This document shows, in pieces, positions 1 to 6,381 of a stretch of 6,381 bases of DNA. The position numbers were made by a program, and so were the translations under genes. The stretch spans positions 1 through 6,381 of the forward strand of contig JAJTHJ010000376.1 in assembly GCA_021298875.1 (NCBI GenBank), in the 5' to 3' direction. Origin of the DNA: Burkholderiales bacterium. Its GTDB lineage: Bacteria; Pseudomonadota; Gammaproteobacteria; Burkholderiales; Burkholderiaceae_F. The notes under the pieces were generated by a model. That model was given only the letters and a program-made list of their open reading frames with translations. It made no database searches and was not told where the DNA came from. The first letter of the stretch is position 1. The number at the start of each line of letters is the position of its first letter.

Positions 1-113
1 AGCAGCACGCTGCGCTCGCCGGGCGCCTGCGGGCGCGGCGGGGCGGCCACCGGCGGCGGCTCGGCGGCGAAGTCCAGCGCCAACTGGCGGGCGTCGAGGC
101 GCGCAGCCGTCAT
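1..113 (-). CDS. N-terminus of a probable YgjP/DUF45-type metal-dependent hydrolase (partial)
   Basis: This is an open frame from an ATG at 113 running off the left edge; the 37 complete codons contain no stop. The visible peptide begins MTAARLDARQLALDF, continues through a proline/alanine-rich linker and ends GERSVL. None of the zinc-binding or catalytic part (the HExxH-like motif of this family) lies in the window. The call rests on two weak lines. First, betaproteobacterial DUF45 hydrolases usually begin with a low-complexity Pro/Ala leader followed by a G-R-x-V-L-L-type strand. Second, such a gene commonly follows plsC in this neighbourhood. The start is well placed: the plsC TAA (116-114) is immediately followed by this ATG (113-111) with no gap, which suggests translational re-initiation. 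The identity is inferred; that it is a coding start is more certain. Confidence 0.5.
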   Translation of the reverse strand, partial: MTAARLDARQLALDFAAEPPPVAAPPRPQAPGERSVL

Positions 114-872
114 TTACGTTTCGACCCGGCGCAAGGGTTCATACGGGCCGCTGTAGCGGTGCGGCGCCAGGCGGCGCATCTCGGTTTCGATCCAGCCTTC
201 CACCGCGGCGGCGACTTGGTCGGAACTCTTGCCGCGCGGGTCGATCGGCGGGCCGATGGAAATCGTGATCTCGCCCGGCGTCTTGACAAAGCGGTCGCGC
301 GGCCAGCACTCGCCGGAGTTGTGCGCCACCGGAATCACCACGGTGCCGGTGCGCACCGCCAACCGCGCGCCGCCCGTTTTGTAGCGCTTGGTCGAGCCGG
401 GCACGGTGCGCGTGCCTTCCGGAAAGATGCCGATCCACCAGCCGTCGCGCAGGTGCTCCTCGCCCTGCTTGACCACCTGCTCGAAGGCATCCTGCCCGCG
501 GCTGCGGTCGATGTTGATCATGCCCAGCACCGCCATGCCCCAGCCAAAGAATGGCAGGTAATGCAGCTCGCGCTTGTAGACGAAGGACAGGCGCTGCGGC
601 ATGTAGGTGGCGAGCCACAGCGTCTCCCACGCCGACTGGTGCTTGGCGAGCACGATCGCCGGGCCGCTGGGCAGGTGGTGCCAACCCTGCACCTTCCAGC
701 GGATGCCGAGGATCGTGCGCGCACCCCAGATCGCCCAGCCGGTCCAGAGTTGCGCGAGCTTGTAGCGGAAAGTCTGCGGCGTGAGCCGCGAGGCGACCAC
801 CACCACCGACCACGGCGCGATCGTGACGGTCATCAGCGTCACGTAAAACGCCGTGCGCAGCCAGGCGGTCAT
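114..872 (-). CDS. plsC: 1-acyl-sn-glycerol-3-phosphate acyltransferase (PlsC/LPLAT family)
   Basis: This 252-aa protein should acylate lysophosphatidic acid to phosphatidic acid at the inner membrane, the second acylation of phospholipid synthesis. A hydrophobic segment at residues 8-27 is a likely membrane anchor. The four acyltransferase blocks are in order: motif I at 77-84 (KHQSAWET, His78), motif II at 117-126 (GMINIDRSRG), motif III at 150-156 (FPEGTRT) and motif IV at 179-187 (VIPVAHNSG). Motif I has Glu83 where the classical form H-x4-D has Asp; as I recall, the H-x4-E form is common in a betaproteobacterial subgroup, so activity is probable. ATG 872 is the only start that keeps the N-terminal helix intact. 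A GGAG at 887-884 lies 11 nt upstream, which is rather far. A paralogue with a different lysophospholipid substrate is possible, because genomes of this type often carry several LPLAT genes. Confidence 0.9.
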   Translation of the reverse strand: MTAWLRTAFYVTLMTVTIAPWSVVVVASRLTPQTFRYKLAQLWTGWAIWGARTILGIRWKVQGWHHLPSGPAIVLAKHQSAWETLWLATYMPQRLSFVYKRELHYLPFFGWGMAVLGMINIDRSRGQDAFEQVVKQGEEHLRDGWWIGIFPEGTRTVPGSTKRYKTGGARLAVRTGTVVIPVAHNSGECWPRDRFVKTPGEITISIGPPIDPRGKSSDQVAAAVEGWIETEMRRLAPHRYSGPYEPLRRVET

Positions 873-931
873 CGCGCGCGGTGCTCCAGCGGTGTCGACA
901 GTGGCGAGGACAACGCCTTCGCCGGCGGTCT

Positions 932-1089
932 TCCCTCACCCGGCGCTTCGCGCGTGCCGCAGCCGCGCGCTGGCAGGCGCGCATCGCTCCAGCGGCGCAA
1001 AGCTGCCGCTCTGCGAAACCCCGCTTTCGCCCCGAGGGGAGAGGGTTTCAAAGCCCCTCTCCCTCCGGGAGAGGGGTTGGGGTGAGGGA
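932..1089. repeat. REP-like palindromic element, outer arms
   Basis: The 10-bp arms tccctcaccc (932-941) and gggtgaggga (1080-1089) are perfect inverted repeats about 138 bp apart that enclose the hairpin cluster at 1037-1076. The right-hand part, a gggagagggg block followed by ttggggtgaggg, matches the style of abundant intergenic palindromes in GC-rich Proteobacteria. A related element lies upstream of glyQ (6012-6098) and shares the order C-A-CCCC, two purines, CCC, pyrimidine-rich tail. Whether this is one mobile unit or a decayed cluster of units cannot be told from a single copy. Confidence 0.7.
1037..1076. repeat. Two mutually exclusive GC-rich hairpins downstream of glyS
   Basis: Hairpin A pairs cccctctccc (1054-1063) with gggagagggg (1067-1076), a perfect 10-bp stem with a 3-nt loop. 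Hairpin B pairs gggagaggg (1037-1045) with ccctctccc (1055-1063), a 9-bp stem with a 9-nt loop. Both use the same central arm, so only one can form at a time. They lie 55-94 bp beyond the glyS stop and could stabilise the 3' end or slow polymerase. On the minus strand the sequence after hairpin A is CTTTGAAACC, which lacks the U-run of an intrinsic terminator, so I do not call one. Confidence 0.75.
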
Positions 1090-1130
1090 GGAACGCCGCG
1101 AGCGAAGCCGGAGCGAGCAACACGGTGAGA

Positions 1131-3365
1131 TCACCCGGCGGCAAGCAGCGACAAATCGGCCACGCGGTTCATCGTCGCGCGCAGCCGCGCGAGCAGAGCG
1201 AGGCGGTTGTTGCGCAGCGCCTCGTCCTCGACGTTGACCATCACGTCGTCGAAGAACGCATCGACCGGCGCCTTCAGCGGCGCCAGCGCGGTGAGGCCCG
1301 CCTCGTATTCGCCGGCGGCATAGTGCTGCTCGGCCACCGGAGCCAGTTGTTCGTAGGCTTCGAAGAGCGCCCGCTCCGCCGGTTCGAACAGCAGCGCGGG
1401 ATCGACGCTCTCGGTACCCCCGGCCGCCGACTTCTTCAGGATGTTGCCGATCCGCTTGTTGGCCGCGGCGAGGCTCGCCGCTTCCGGCAACTGCATGAAG
1501 GTGCGCACGGCCGCAAGTTGTTGCGGAACCAGGTCGATCCGTTGCGGTGCAAGCGCCAGCACGGACTCGACTTCGTTGGCCGTGCAGCCCTGCTCGCGCA
1601 GCAGGCCGCGCAGGCGCTCGAAGAAGAACTCCGCCAAAGCGGTGCGAACTTCCAGTCCTATGGTTCTACCCACCATTAGCGTCGGACTGCCGAGCACGAT
1701 ACCGCGCGACAGTCCGACCTTCTTGGCATACTCCGCCTTCGCAGCTTCCTTCACAGTCTGTTGTTCAGACAAGATCCTTGCTGCCGCTAACTGTGGTCCC
1801 GTGCTTTCGTGCCCGCCAGCGGCAAAATCTATGCACTTGCTAAGTTCTAGCGGAAGCCGCTGTTCGAGCAACATCCGCAGCACCCCCAACGCATGCCGCC
1901 GCAGCGCATACGGGTCCTTCTCGCCGGTCGGCCGCTCGCCGATGCCAAACAGACCGACCAGCGTTTCCAACTTGTCCGCCAGTGCCACGCAGGTCGCCAC
2001 CGGTGTGGCCGGCGGCGCGTCGCCGGCAAAGCGCGGGCGGTAGTGCTGCTCGATCGCGTCGGCCACGTCGGGCGCTTCGCCGTCGTGCAGCGCGTAGTAG
2101 CGGCCCATGATCCCTTGCAGTTCGGGGAACTCGCCCACCATCAGCGTGCGCAGATCGGCCTTGGCCAGGCGCGCGGCGCGCTCGACGTGGGTCGGGTTGG
2201 CGCCGATTTCCTTCGCAATCTGCACCGCGATGCCGACGATCCGCTCCACCCGCTCCAGTTGCGAGCCGAGCTTGTTGTGGTAGACGACGTTGGCCAGCCC
2301 CGGGATGCGCGCTTCCAGCGGCTCTTTGCGGTCCTGGTCGTAGAAGAATTTGGCGTCCGCCAGCCGCGCCCGCACCACGCGCGCGTTGCCGTCGATGATT
2401 GCGCTCGGGTCGTCCGTCTCAAGGTGCGACACCAGCAAGAAGCGGTTGATGAGCCGCCCGTCGCGGTCGCGTAGCGCGAAGTACTTCTGGTTCTGCTGCA
2501 TCGTCAGGATCAGGCACTCGGCCGGCACCGCGAGGAACTCTTCCTCGAAGCCGCTGGCGTAGACGACCGGCCATTCGGTCAGCGCCGTCACCTCATCGAG
2601 CAACTCGTCGGGCGCTATCGGCGTGGCGTTCAACTCCGCCGCCGCGGCAGCAAGCAGCGCTTCGATCCGCGCGCGCCGTTCGGCAAACGACGGGATCATC
2701 TTGCCTTCGCGCTCCATCTGCTCGGCATAAGTGGCGGCGGAGTGGATCGCCAGTTCGCCCGGCGCCATGAAGCGGTGGCCGAAGGTCTTGGTGCCGGCTT
2801 CCAGCCCGAGCGCCCGCACCGGCACCACGCCGTGCCCGTGCAGCGCCACCAGCCGATGCGCCGGACGCACGAACTGCACGGTGGTCGCGCCGTCGGCCAA
2901 CTGGTAGCTCATCACCTTGGGGATCGGCAGCTTGGCGAGCGCTTCGTCCAACGCCGCCTGCAAAGCTCCCACCAGGGTCTCGCCGGGCCGGGTGCCTTCG
3001 TAGAACAGCACGTCTTGCTTGCCGTCGCTCTCGCGCGTCAGGGCGCCGGGGTCGATCTCGCCGCGGCCGAGCGTGGCGAGCTTTTTCAGCAGTGCCGCGG
3101 TGGCGTTGCCGAGCTTGTCCAGCCCGATCGCCACCGGCAACAGCTTCTGGCGGAAGGGCTCGTCGGCCGAGCGCCCCGCCACGTGCGTGATCCGAACCGC
3201 CAGCCGGCGCGGCGCGCCGAACGTGATGACTTCGCTGTCGGCGGCGAGAAACTTGCGCGCGCGCAGGCCGTCGGCGATGCCTTGGGCAAACGCTTCCGAA
3301 AGCGTCTTCAGCGCCTTCGGCGGCAGTTCTTCGGTGTGCAGTTCGACCAGCAGCGAGGTCGTCAT
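1131..3365 (-). CDS. glyS: Glycyl-tRNA synthetase beta subunit
   Basis: This is the beta subunit of the heterotetrameric (alpha2beta2) bacterial glycyl-tRNA synthetase. It supplies tRNA binding while GlyQ carries the catalytic core. The N-terminus LLVELHTEELPPKAL (residues 5-19) is the family signature. The HD-like region includes HYRPRFAGD (441-449) and IGERPTGEKDPYALRRHALG (475-494). The DALR-type anticodon-binding domain carries AAANKRIGNILKK (633-645), VDAFFDDVMV (701-710) and NRLALLARL (720-728). ATG 3365 is chosen because it starts exactly at the signature, overlaps the endonuclease stop as ATGA, and has AAGGA 9 nt upstream. The open frame extends upstream to 3683 but that part is antisense-frame noise over the nuclease gene. 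At 744 aa it is about 55 residues longer than E. coli GlyS (689 aa, from memory). Most of the excess lies at 510-577, described separately. The frame is intact, so the gene is probably functional. Confidence 0.97.
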   Translation of the reverse strand: MTTSLLVELHTEELPPKALKTLSEAFAQGIADGLRARKFLAADSEVITFGAPRRLAVRITHVAGRSADEPFRQKLLPVAIGLDKLGNATAALLKKLATLGRGEIDPGALTRESDGKQDVLFYEGTRPGETLVGALQAALDEALAKLPIPKVMSYQLADGATTVQFVRPAHRLVALHGHGVVPVRALGLEAGTKTFGHRFMAPGELAIHSAATYAEQMEREGKMIPSFAERRARIEALLAAAAAELNATPIAPDELLDEVTALTEWPVVYASGFEEEFLAVPAECLILTMQQNQKYFALRDRDGRLINRFLLVSHLETDDPSAIIDGNARVVRARLADAKFFYDQDRKEPLEARIPGLANVVYHNKLGSQLERVERIVGIAVQIAKEIGANPTHVERAARLAKADLRTLMVGEFPELQGIMGRYYALHDGEAPDVADAIEQHYRPRFAGDAPPATPVATCVALADKLETLVGLFGIGERPTGEKDPYALRRHALGVLRMLLEQRLPLELSKCIDFAAGGHESTGPQLAAARILSEQQTVKEAAKAEYAKKVGLSRGIVLGSPTLMVGRTIGLEVRTALAEFFFERLRGLLREQGCTANEVESVLALAPQRIDLVPQQLAAVRTFMQLPEAASLAAANKRIGNILKKSAAGGTESVDPALLFEPAERALFEAYEQLAPVAEQHYAAGEYEAGLTALAPLKAPVDAFFDDVMVNVEDEALRNNRLALLARLRATMNRVADLSLLAAG
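1636..1838 (-). other. Atypical in-frame extra segment within glyS (about residues 510-577)
   Basis: Between the anchors LPLEL (504-508) and EFFFERLR (579-586) this GlyS has 70 residues, where E. coli GlyS, as I recall it, has about 25. That is a surplus of roughly 45 residues. Composition differs from the rest of the gene: a hand count gives 119 G+C in 210 bases (57%) for 1651-1860, against 65-68% in two flanking lines of 60 bases. Codons avoided in GC-rich genomes cluster here: CTA (506, 563), ATA (512, 569), TTA (526), AGG (530) and AGA (567). A perfect 9-bp inverted repeat (1681-1689 with 1710-1718, 20-bp spacer) lies inside. The exact insertion borders are uncertain by some ten residues. 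I recognise no domain in it; the part around 534-549 looks helical and charged. Confidence 0.65.
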
Positions 3366-4141
3366 GAAGCCTTGTCCTTGCGGTGAGCGAGGCCGGTGCG
3401 GCGCTTGCCGGAGTTGTAGGCGAGCAGCCGATCCCAATCGATCACGCCGTCGTCGCAGAAGCGCTCGACGAAGGCCGCGGTGAAGGTGTTGAGCTTGGCC
3501 GCATACATCGCTTGCAACTCGTCGTTGCGTTCGCGCGCGCGGTGGCCGATGGGTTCGATCAAGTCGCGGTACAACGACTCGGAGCCGCCCGAAAGCAACT
3601 CCCAGAAACGCTGGCCGCACAACTTGAGATGGGTTCCTTTGTCCGGCGTATCGTCGGTGCCGTAGCAGCAGCCTTCGACGCACTCGATCTTCAGTTCGCG
3701 CGAGCCGCCCGAGGCGCGCAGCGTCTCGACCGCCTCGCGGAACCTCTCGACCAGATTCTCGATCTGCCCGGCGTTGCCCCAGTTGGGCCCGGATGTGATG
3801 CTGACGAGGTACTTCGTGCGCCCCCGCTCGAATTCCAGATCGATGCCCTTGACCGCTGACTTTCTCCCGCCGAGCGTTTGGGCGCAGACGTGAATCGCCA
3901 CCTTCTCCATGAAGTTGCCGAACACGGTTTCTTCGCCGCTGGATACGGTGGCATCGAGCGCCGCGCGGATAAAGTCGTGCGCGGTATCCGTCGCCTTCGC
4001 TCGGAACAGATAAGGGTTCTTGCGAAGCAGCACATCGTCGACCGTCAGCCGTTCGAGCTTGCGCCGCTTCTTGTCGTGATAGTCGGGGCCGATCCGCTCG
4101 TGGATGAAGCGGGCGGTGTCCGCGAGGTCAAGCGGTGGCAT
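3362..4141 (-). CDS. Type II restriction endonuclease, PmeII-like family
   Basis: This 259-aa protein is predicted to cut DNA at the site protected by the neighbouring methyltransferase. The assignment comes from family-like blocks recognised from memory: KNPYLFRAK (41-49), SSGEETVFGNFMEKVAIH (67-84), GGRKSAVKGIDLEF (91-104), SGPNWGN (117-123), GCCYG (157-161), KLCGQRFWELLSG (173-185), IEPIGHRA (195-202) and a C-terminal RFCDDGVIDWDRLLAYNSG (227-245). A PD-(D/E)xK-type core is likely, with Glu78 or its neighbours, Asp101 and Glu103 as candidate metal ligands. The following strand reads YLVSITSG (111-118). I remember relatives having Lys where Thr116 stands, which may affect catalysis. ATG 4141 lies inside the methylase 3' end (14-bp overlap) and follows GGTGAT at a 5-nt spacing. 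The stop TGA overlaps the glyS ATG. Hand-counted lines give 60-63% GC, slightly below the neighbours. The recognition site cannot be read from sequence. Confidence 0.82.
   Translation of the reverse strand: MPPLDLADTARFIHERIGPDYHDKKRRKLERLTVDDVLLRKNPYLFRAKATDTAHDFIRAALDATVSSGEETVFGNFMEKVAIHVCAQTLGGRKSAVKGIDLEFERGRTKYLVSITSGPNWGNAGQIENLVERFREAVETLRASGGSRELKIECVEGCCYGTDDTPDKGTHLKLCGQRFWELLSGGSESLYRDLIEPIGHRARERNDELQAMYAAKLNTFTAAFVERFCDDGVIDWDRLLAYNSGKRRTGLAHRKDKAS
3375..3379 (-). promoter_or_regulatory. Ribosome binding site of glyS
   Basis: AAGGA on the minus strand lies 9 nt before the glyS ATG (3365), inside the last codons of the endonuclease gene. With the ATGA stop/start overlap it fixes the glyS start and allows coupled or independent initiation. 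Because this site belongs to nuclease coding sequence, any loss of the nuclease 3' end would also affect glyS expression. Confidence 0.7.
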
Positions 4142-5044
4142 AGCGAATCACCCCAGCCGTTGCGTCGCGCGGATAGTCGCGCCGCACGATGCCCAACGCC
4201 TGCGCGGCCACCGCGCAGTAGTCCTCGACGATCTCGATCCCGATCGCGTCACGCATCAGCGCGGCGCCGGCCATCAGTGTGGTGCCCGAGCCGGCAAACG
4301 GGTCGAGCACCGTGTCGCCCGGCCGCGTGAAGAGGCGAATGAACCAGCGCGGCAGTTCGACCGGAAAGGCCGCGCTGTGCCCCTTGTTGGAGCACTCGGT
4401 CGGTAGATGGAGCACGTTGGTCGGGTATGCCAGTTCGCGGCCGACCCAGTTTTCGATCCGCTTGCCGAAGCCGCTGCCCACCTTGGACTCGTCGCGCGTG
4501 CGGTCGGTGGCCGAGAGTTTCGCCAGCCGCGCGTGGCGCCAGTCGCCCATTGGCACCATGACTTCGTCCTGGTACATCGCAAAGTGCCGTTCGCGGGTGA
4601 AGTGCAGGCAGCGCTCCCAGGCGTCGCGGAAGCGGTTGGGCCATTTTCCGGGGTAGCAGTTGCGTTTGTGCCAGACGTACTCCTCGGTCCAGCGCCAACC
4701 CTGCTGGCGCAGCGCGAGGATCAGCTCCAGCACGTAGGTATGGCGCTCGCCGTCCACCACGCGCTCCTTGATGTTGAGCACGAAGGAGCCGGTCGGCCGC
4801 AAGACACGCTTCAACTCCGCCGCGATCGGCAGGAACCACGCGACGTACTCGTCGGGCGCGATGCCGCCATAGGTGTTCTTGCGCTGGTCGGCGTAGGGCG
4901 GGGAGGTTACGATCAGATCGACCGATTCCGCCGGCACCAGCGCCAGCGCGGCGCGACAATCACCTTGCAGCAGCGTCAGCCGCGGCCCGAGTAGCGCCGG
5001 CTGCACCGGGCGCGCCAGCGGCGGCGCTTCGGTGACGGCCGCGC

Positions 5045-5048
<4 letters not shown>
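4128..5048 (-). CDS. Site-specific DNA methyltransferase, beta class (N4-cytosine or N6-adenine)
   Basis: This 306-aa S-adenosylmethionine-dependent methylase modifies an exocyclic amino group and should protect the host from the endonuclease downstream. The catalytic motif IV TSPPY is at 48-52, near the N-terminus. The SAM-binding motif I LDPFAGSGTT is at 248-257, near the C-terminus, followed by the acidic GIEIVEDYC (270-278, motif II). This order (IV before I) defines the beta class. The region FPVELPRWFIRLFTRPGD (228-245) is the usual motif X helix. TSPPY favours N4-cytosine, but some N6-adenine enzymes share it. The variable stretch at about 120-215 is the likely target-recognition region. 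The start is GTG 5048, which overlaps the glyQ stop (GTGA) and has GAGAGG 4 nt upstream. The frame stays open to 5222 but that part lies over conserved glyQ and has no start with better support. No controller (C) protein gene accompanies the pair. Confidence 0.92.
4147..4152 (-). promoter_or_regulatory. Ribosome binding site of the endonuclease gene
   Basis: GGTGAT (preceded by GG) on the minus strand lies 5 nt before ATG 4141, inside the methylase gene. It matches the part of the anti-Shine-Dalgarno complement just after AGGA, so it is a plausible but non-core site. It supports the 4141 start and the 14-bp gene overlap. Confidence 0.55.
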
Positions 5049-5962
<914 letters not shown>

Positions 5963-6011
5963 GGAGCGAGATTGCGTAGGCTGTCGGTGCTGCCCGACTT
6001 GCGTGGCGCCA

Positions 6012-6098
6012 GCGCCCCCACCCCGGCCCTCCCCCGCAGGCGGGGGAGGGAGAAAACCCCCTCCCCTGCGAAGCGGGGGAGGGCTGGGGTGGGGGCGC
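6012..6098. repeat. Large nested palindromic element upstream of glyQ (REP/BIME-like)
   Basis: The outer arms are 26 bp each (6012-6037 and 6073-6098) and are inverted repeats with one mismatch, which would be a G-U pair in RNA. Two smaller hairpins are nested in it. One pairs 6027-6037 with 6040-6050, a perfect 11-bp stem with a 2-nt loop. The other pairs 6059-6069 with 6073-6083, 11 bp with one mismatch and a 3-nt loop. The 26-bp long stem and the two short stems are mutually exclusive. The CCCCACCCC plus CCCTCCCCC composition is typical of abundant intergenic repeats in GC-rich Proteobacteria and resembles the element downstream of glyS. Confidence 0.85.
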
Positions 6099-6101
6099 GG
6101 C

Positions 6102-6116
6102 GCAACGAGGCGTTGC
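6102..6116 (-). other. Small hairpin after lnt
   Basis: gcaacg (6102-6107) and cgttgc (6111-6116) form a perfect 6-bp stem with a 3-nt loop, 38 bp beyond the lnt stop. No T-run follows on the minus strand (the next bases are GCCGCG), so it is not a canonical intrinsic terminator. Together with the adjacent palindrome it could still mark the 3' end of the lnt message. Confidence 0.45.
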
Positions 6117-6154
6117 AACTCCGGCGTCGGCCACCAGTGAAATTCGCGGCGATT

Positions 6155-6381
6155 CTACGGGCGCCCCCGCCGCCCGGCCGCAATGCCCGCGACCGCCAGC
6201 ACGACGAACAACGCGAGCGCCGGCGCATCGCCCCAGCGCAGGTAGGGCGTCAGGCCCGCGTAACCCTGCACCTCGTGCGCTAGCACGGCTTCGGTGACGA
6301 ACGGCAACTCGGCGACCACGTTGCCGCGCGCGTCGACGACCGCGGTCGCGCCGCTGTTGGTCGCGCGCAGCATCGGCCGGC
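6155..6381 (-). CDS. lnt: Apolipoprotein N-acyltransferase, C-terminal end (partial)
   Basis: The last 75 complete codons of Lnt are present. Lnt is the inner-membrane enzyme that adds the third acyl chain to the N-terminal cysteine of lipoproteins. The piece begins in the conserved block RPMLRATNSG, followed by ATAVVDARGNVV, and LTPYLRWGD stands before the final transmembrane helix (APALALFVVLAVAGIAA) and a short basic tail (GRRGRP). E. coli Lnt ends in the same way (RPMLRATNTG, then GLTPY, a membrane helix and a basic tail). The nitrilase-type catalytic Glu-Lys-Cys residues lie upstream, outside the window. The stop is TAG at 6157-6155. lnt next to glyQ is a common arrangement in betaproteobacteria. 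Confidence 0.93.
   Translation of the reverse strand, partial: RPMLRATNSGATAVVDARGNVVAELPFVTEAVLAHEVQGYAGLTPYLRWGDAPALALFVVLAVAGIAAGRRGRP

Larger units (their letters stand above)
873..1130. other. 258-bp intergenic gap between glyS and plsC, repeat-filled
   Basis: I see no convincing gene here. The frames that stay open read through palindromic repeat sequence and give the Pro/Gly/Arg-rich peptides typical of translated repeats (for example PHPNPSPGGRG). The gap contains an outer inverted repeat (932-941 with 1080-1089) and a strong GC hairpin cluster (1037-1076). Bases 942-1035 are GC-rich with no recognised feature. I found no trace of gmhB (heptose bisphosphate phosphatase), a frequent occupant of this position in related genomes, in any minus-strand frame. 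Confidence 0.7.
5963..6154. other. 192-bp intergenic gap between lnt and glyQ
   Basis: No gene is visible. From the lnt side it holds a small hairpin (6102-6116), the large nested palindrome (6012-6098) and about 50 bp of leader before glyQ. In that leader an imperfectly placed gtcgg/ccgac repeat (5983-5987 with 5994-5998) could form a weak 5-bp stem. I could not identify a convincing -35/-10 pair on the minus strand, so the glyQ promoter is either here in a divergent form or upstream of lnt. Confidence 0.6.

Noticed and set aside
873..960. Remnant of gmhB just before plsC
   Set aside because: The three minus-strand frames were read. The one in phase with plsC gives a short GVVLATVDTAGAPRA-like peptide after a stop, with no recognisable GmhB motif.
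1054..1076. Intrinsic terminator of the glyQ-glyS operon
   Set aside because: The hairpin is strong but no U-run follows on the minus strand, so only a structural role is claimed.
159..1085. Long plus-strand open frame (308 codons) opposite plsC
   Set aside because: It is antisense to a clearly conserved gene, rich in Arg/Ala/His as expected for a GC-rich shadow frame, and runs into the palindromic repeat. No family motif is visible.
869..1144. Small minus-strand frame in the glyS-plsC gap, 91 codons
   Set aside because: Its centre is translated repeat sequence (PHPNPSPGGRG type), it overlaps the glyS end and the plsC start, and such frames are a known annotation artefact.
3366..3683. N-terminal extension of glyS
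   Set aside because: It overlaps the endonuclease in another frame. The conserved GlyS N-terminus begins exactly at ATG 3365.
5963..6118. N-terminal extension of glyQ
   Set aside because: It would encode the palindromic repeat as a Pro/Gly-rich leader with no counterpart in the family. ATG 5962 matches the conserved start.

Overview
The window is GC-rich (about 57-68% in the stretches counted by hand). Every gene I can support lies on the minus strand, so transcription runs from high to low coordinates. The order in that direction is: lnt 3' end, glyQ, a DNA methyltransferase, a restriction endonuclease, glyS, a repeat-filled gap, plsC, and the first codons of a probable YgjP/DUF45 metal-dependent hydrolase. 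The split alpha/beta glycyl-tRNA synthetase, the lnt-glyQ-glyS-plsC order and the H-x4-E acyltransferase suggest a betaproteobacterium (Burkholderiales or Rhodocyclales type). A xanthomonad-like gammaproteobacterium is less likely but not excluded. No rRNA, tRNA, CRISPR array or transposase is visible.

Right part (5045-6381): the last 75 codons of lnt (apolipoprotein N-acyltransferase) are followed by a 192-bp gap. The gap holds a large GC-rich inverted repeat with two nested hairpins. After it comes a full-length glyQ (305 aa) with no clear Shine-Dalgarno site.

Centre (3362-5048): a complete two-gene restriction-modification module sits between glyQ and glyS. It has a beta-class methyltransferase with a TSPPY catalytic motif (306 aa) and a 259-aa endonuclease that resembles the PmeII family. 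The junctions are exact: glyQ stop/methylase start is GTGA, methylase and nuclease overlap by 14 bp, and nuclease stop/glyS start is ATGA. The module is therefore an integral, probably translationally coupled part of an operon for an essential tRNA synthetase. This is the most remarkable feature of the window.

Left part (1-3365): glyS is 744 aa, clearly longer than the roughly 690-aa family norm. The excess sits in one place (about residues 510-577), between the HD-like region and the C-terminal DALR-type domain. That stretch has lower GC (about 57%) and a cluster of codons that are rare in GC-rich genomes, so it looks like an in-frame insertion. Downstream, 258 bp hold a second repeat element of the same style as the one upstream of glyQ. 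In related genomes gmhB is often found at this place; it is absent here. plsC and the next gene are directly adjacent (TAA then ATG).

How the genes fit together: lnt and plsC work in envelope lipid and lipoprotein synthesis, and glyQ/glyS make the two subunits of one enzyme. The restriction-modification pair is an accessory, potentially selfish or defensive module that shares their transcript.
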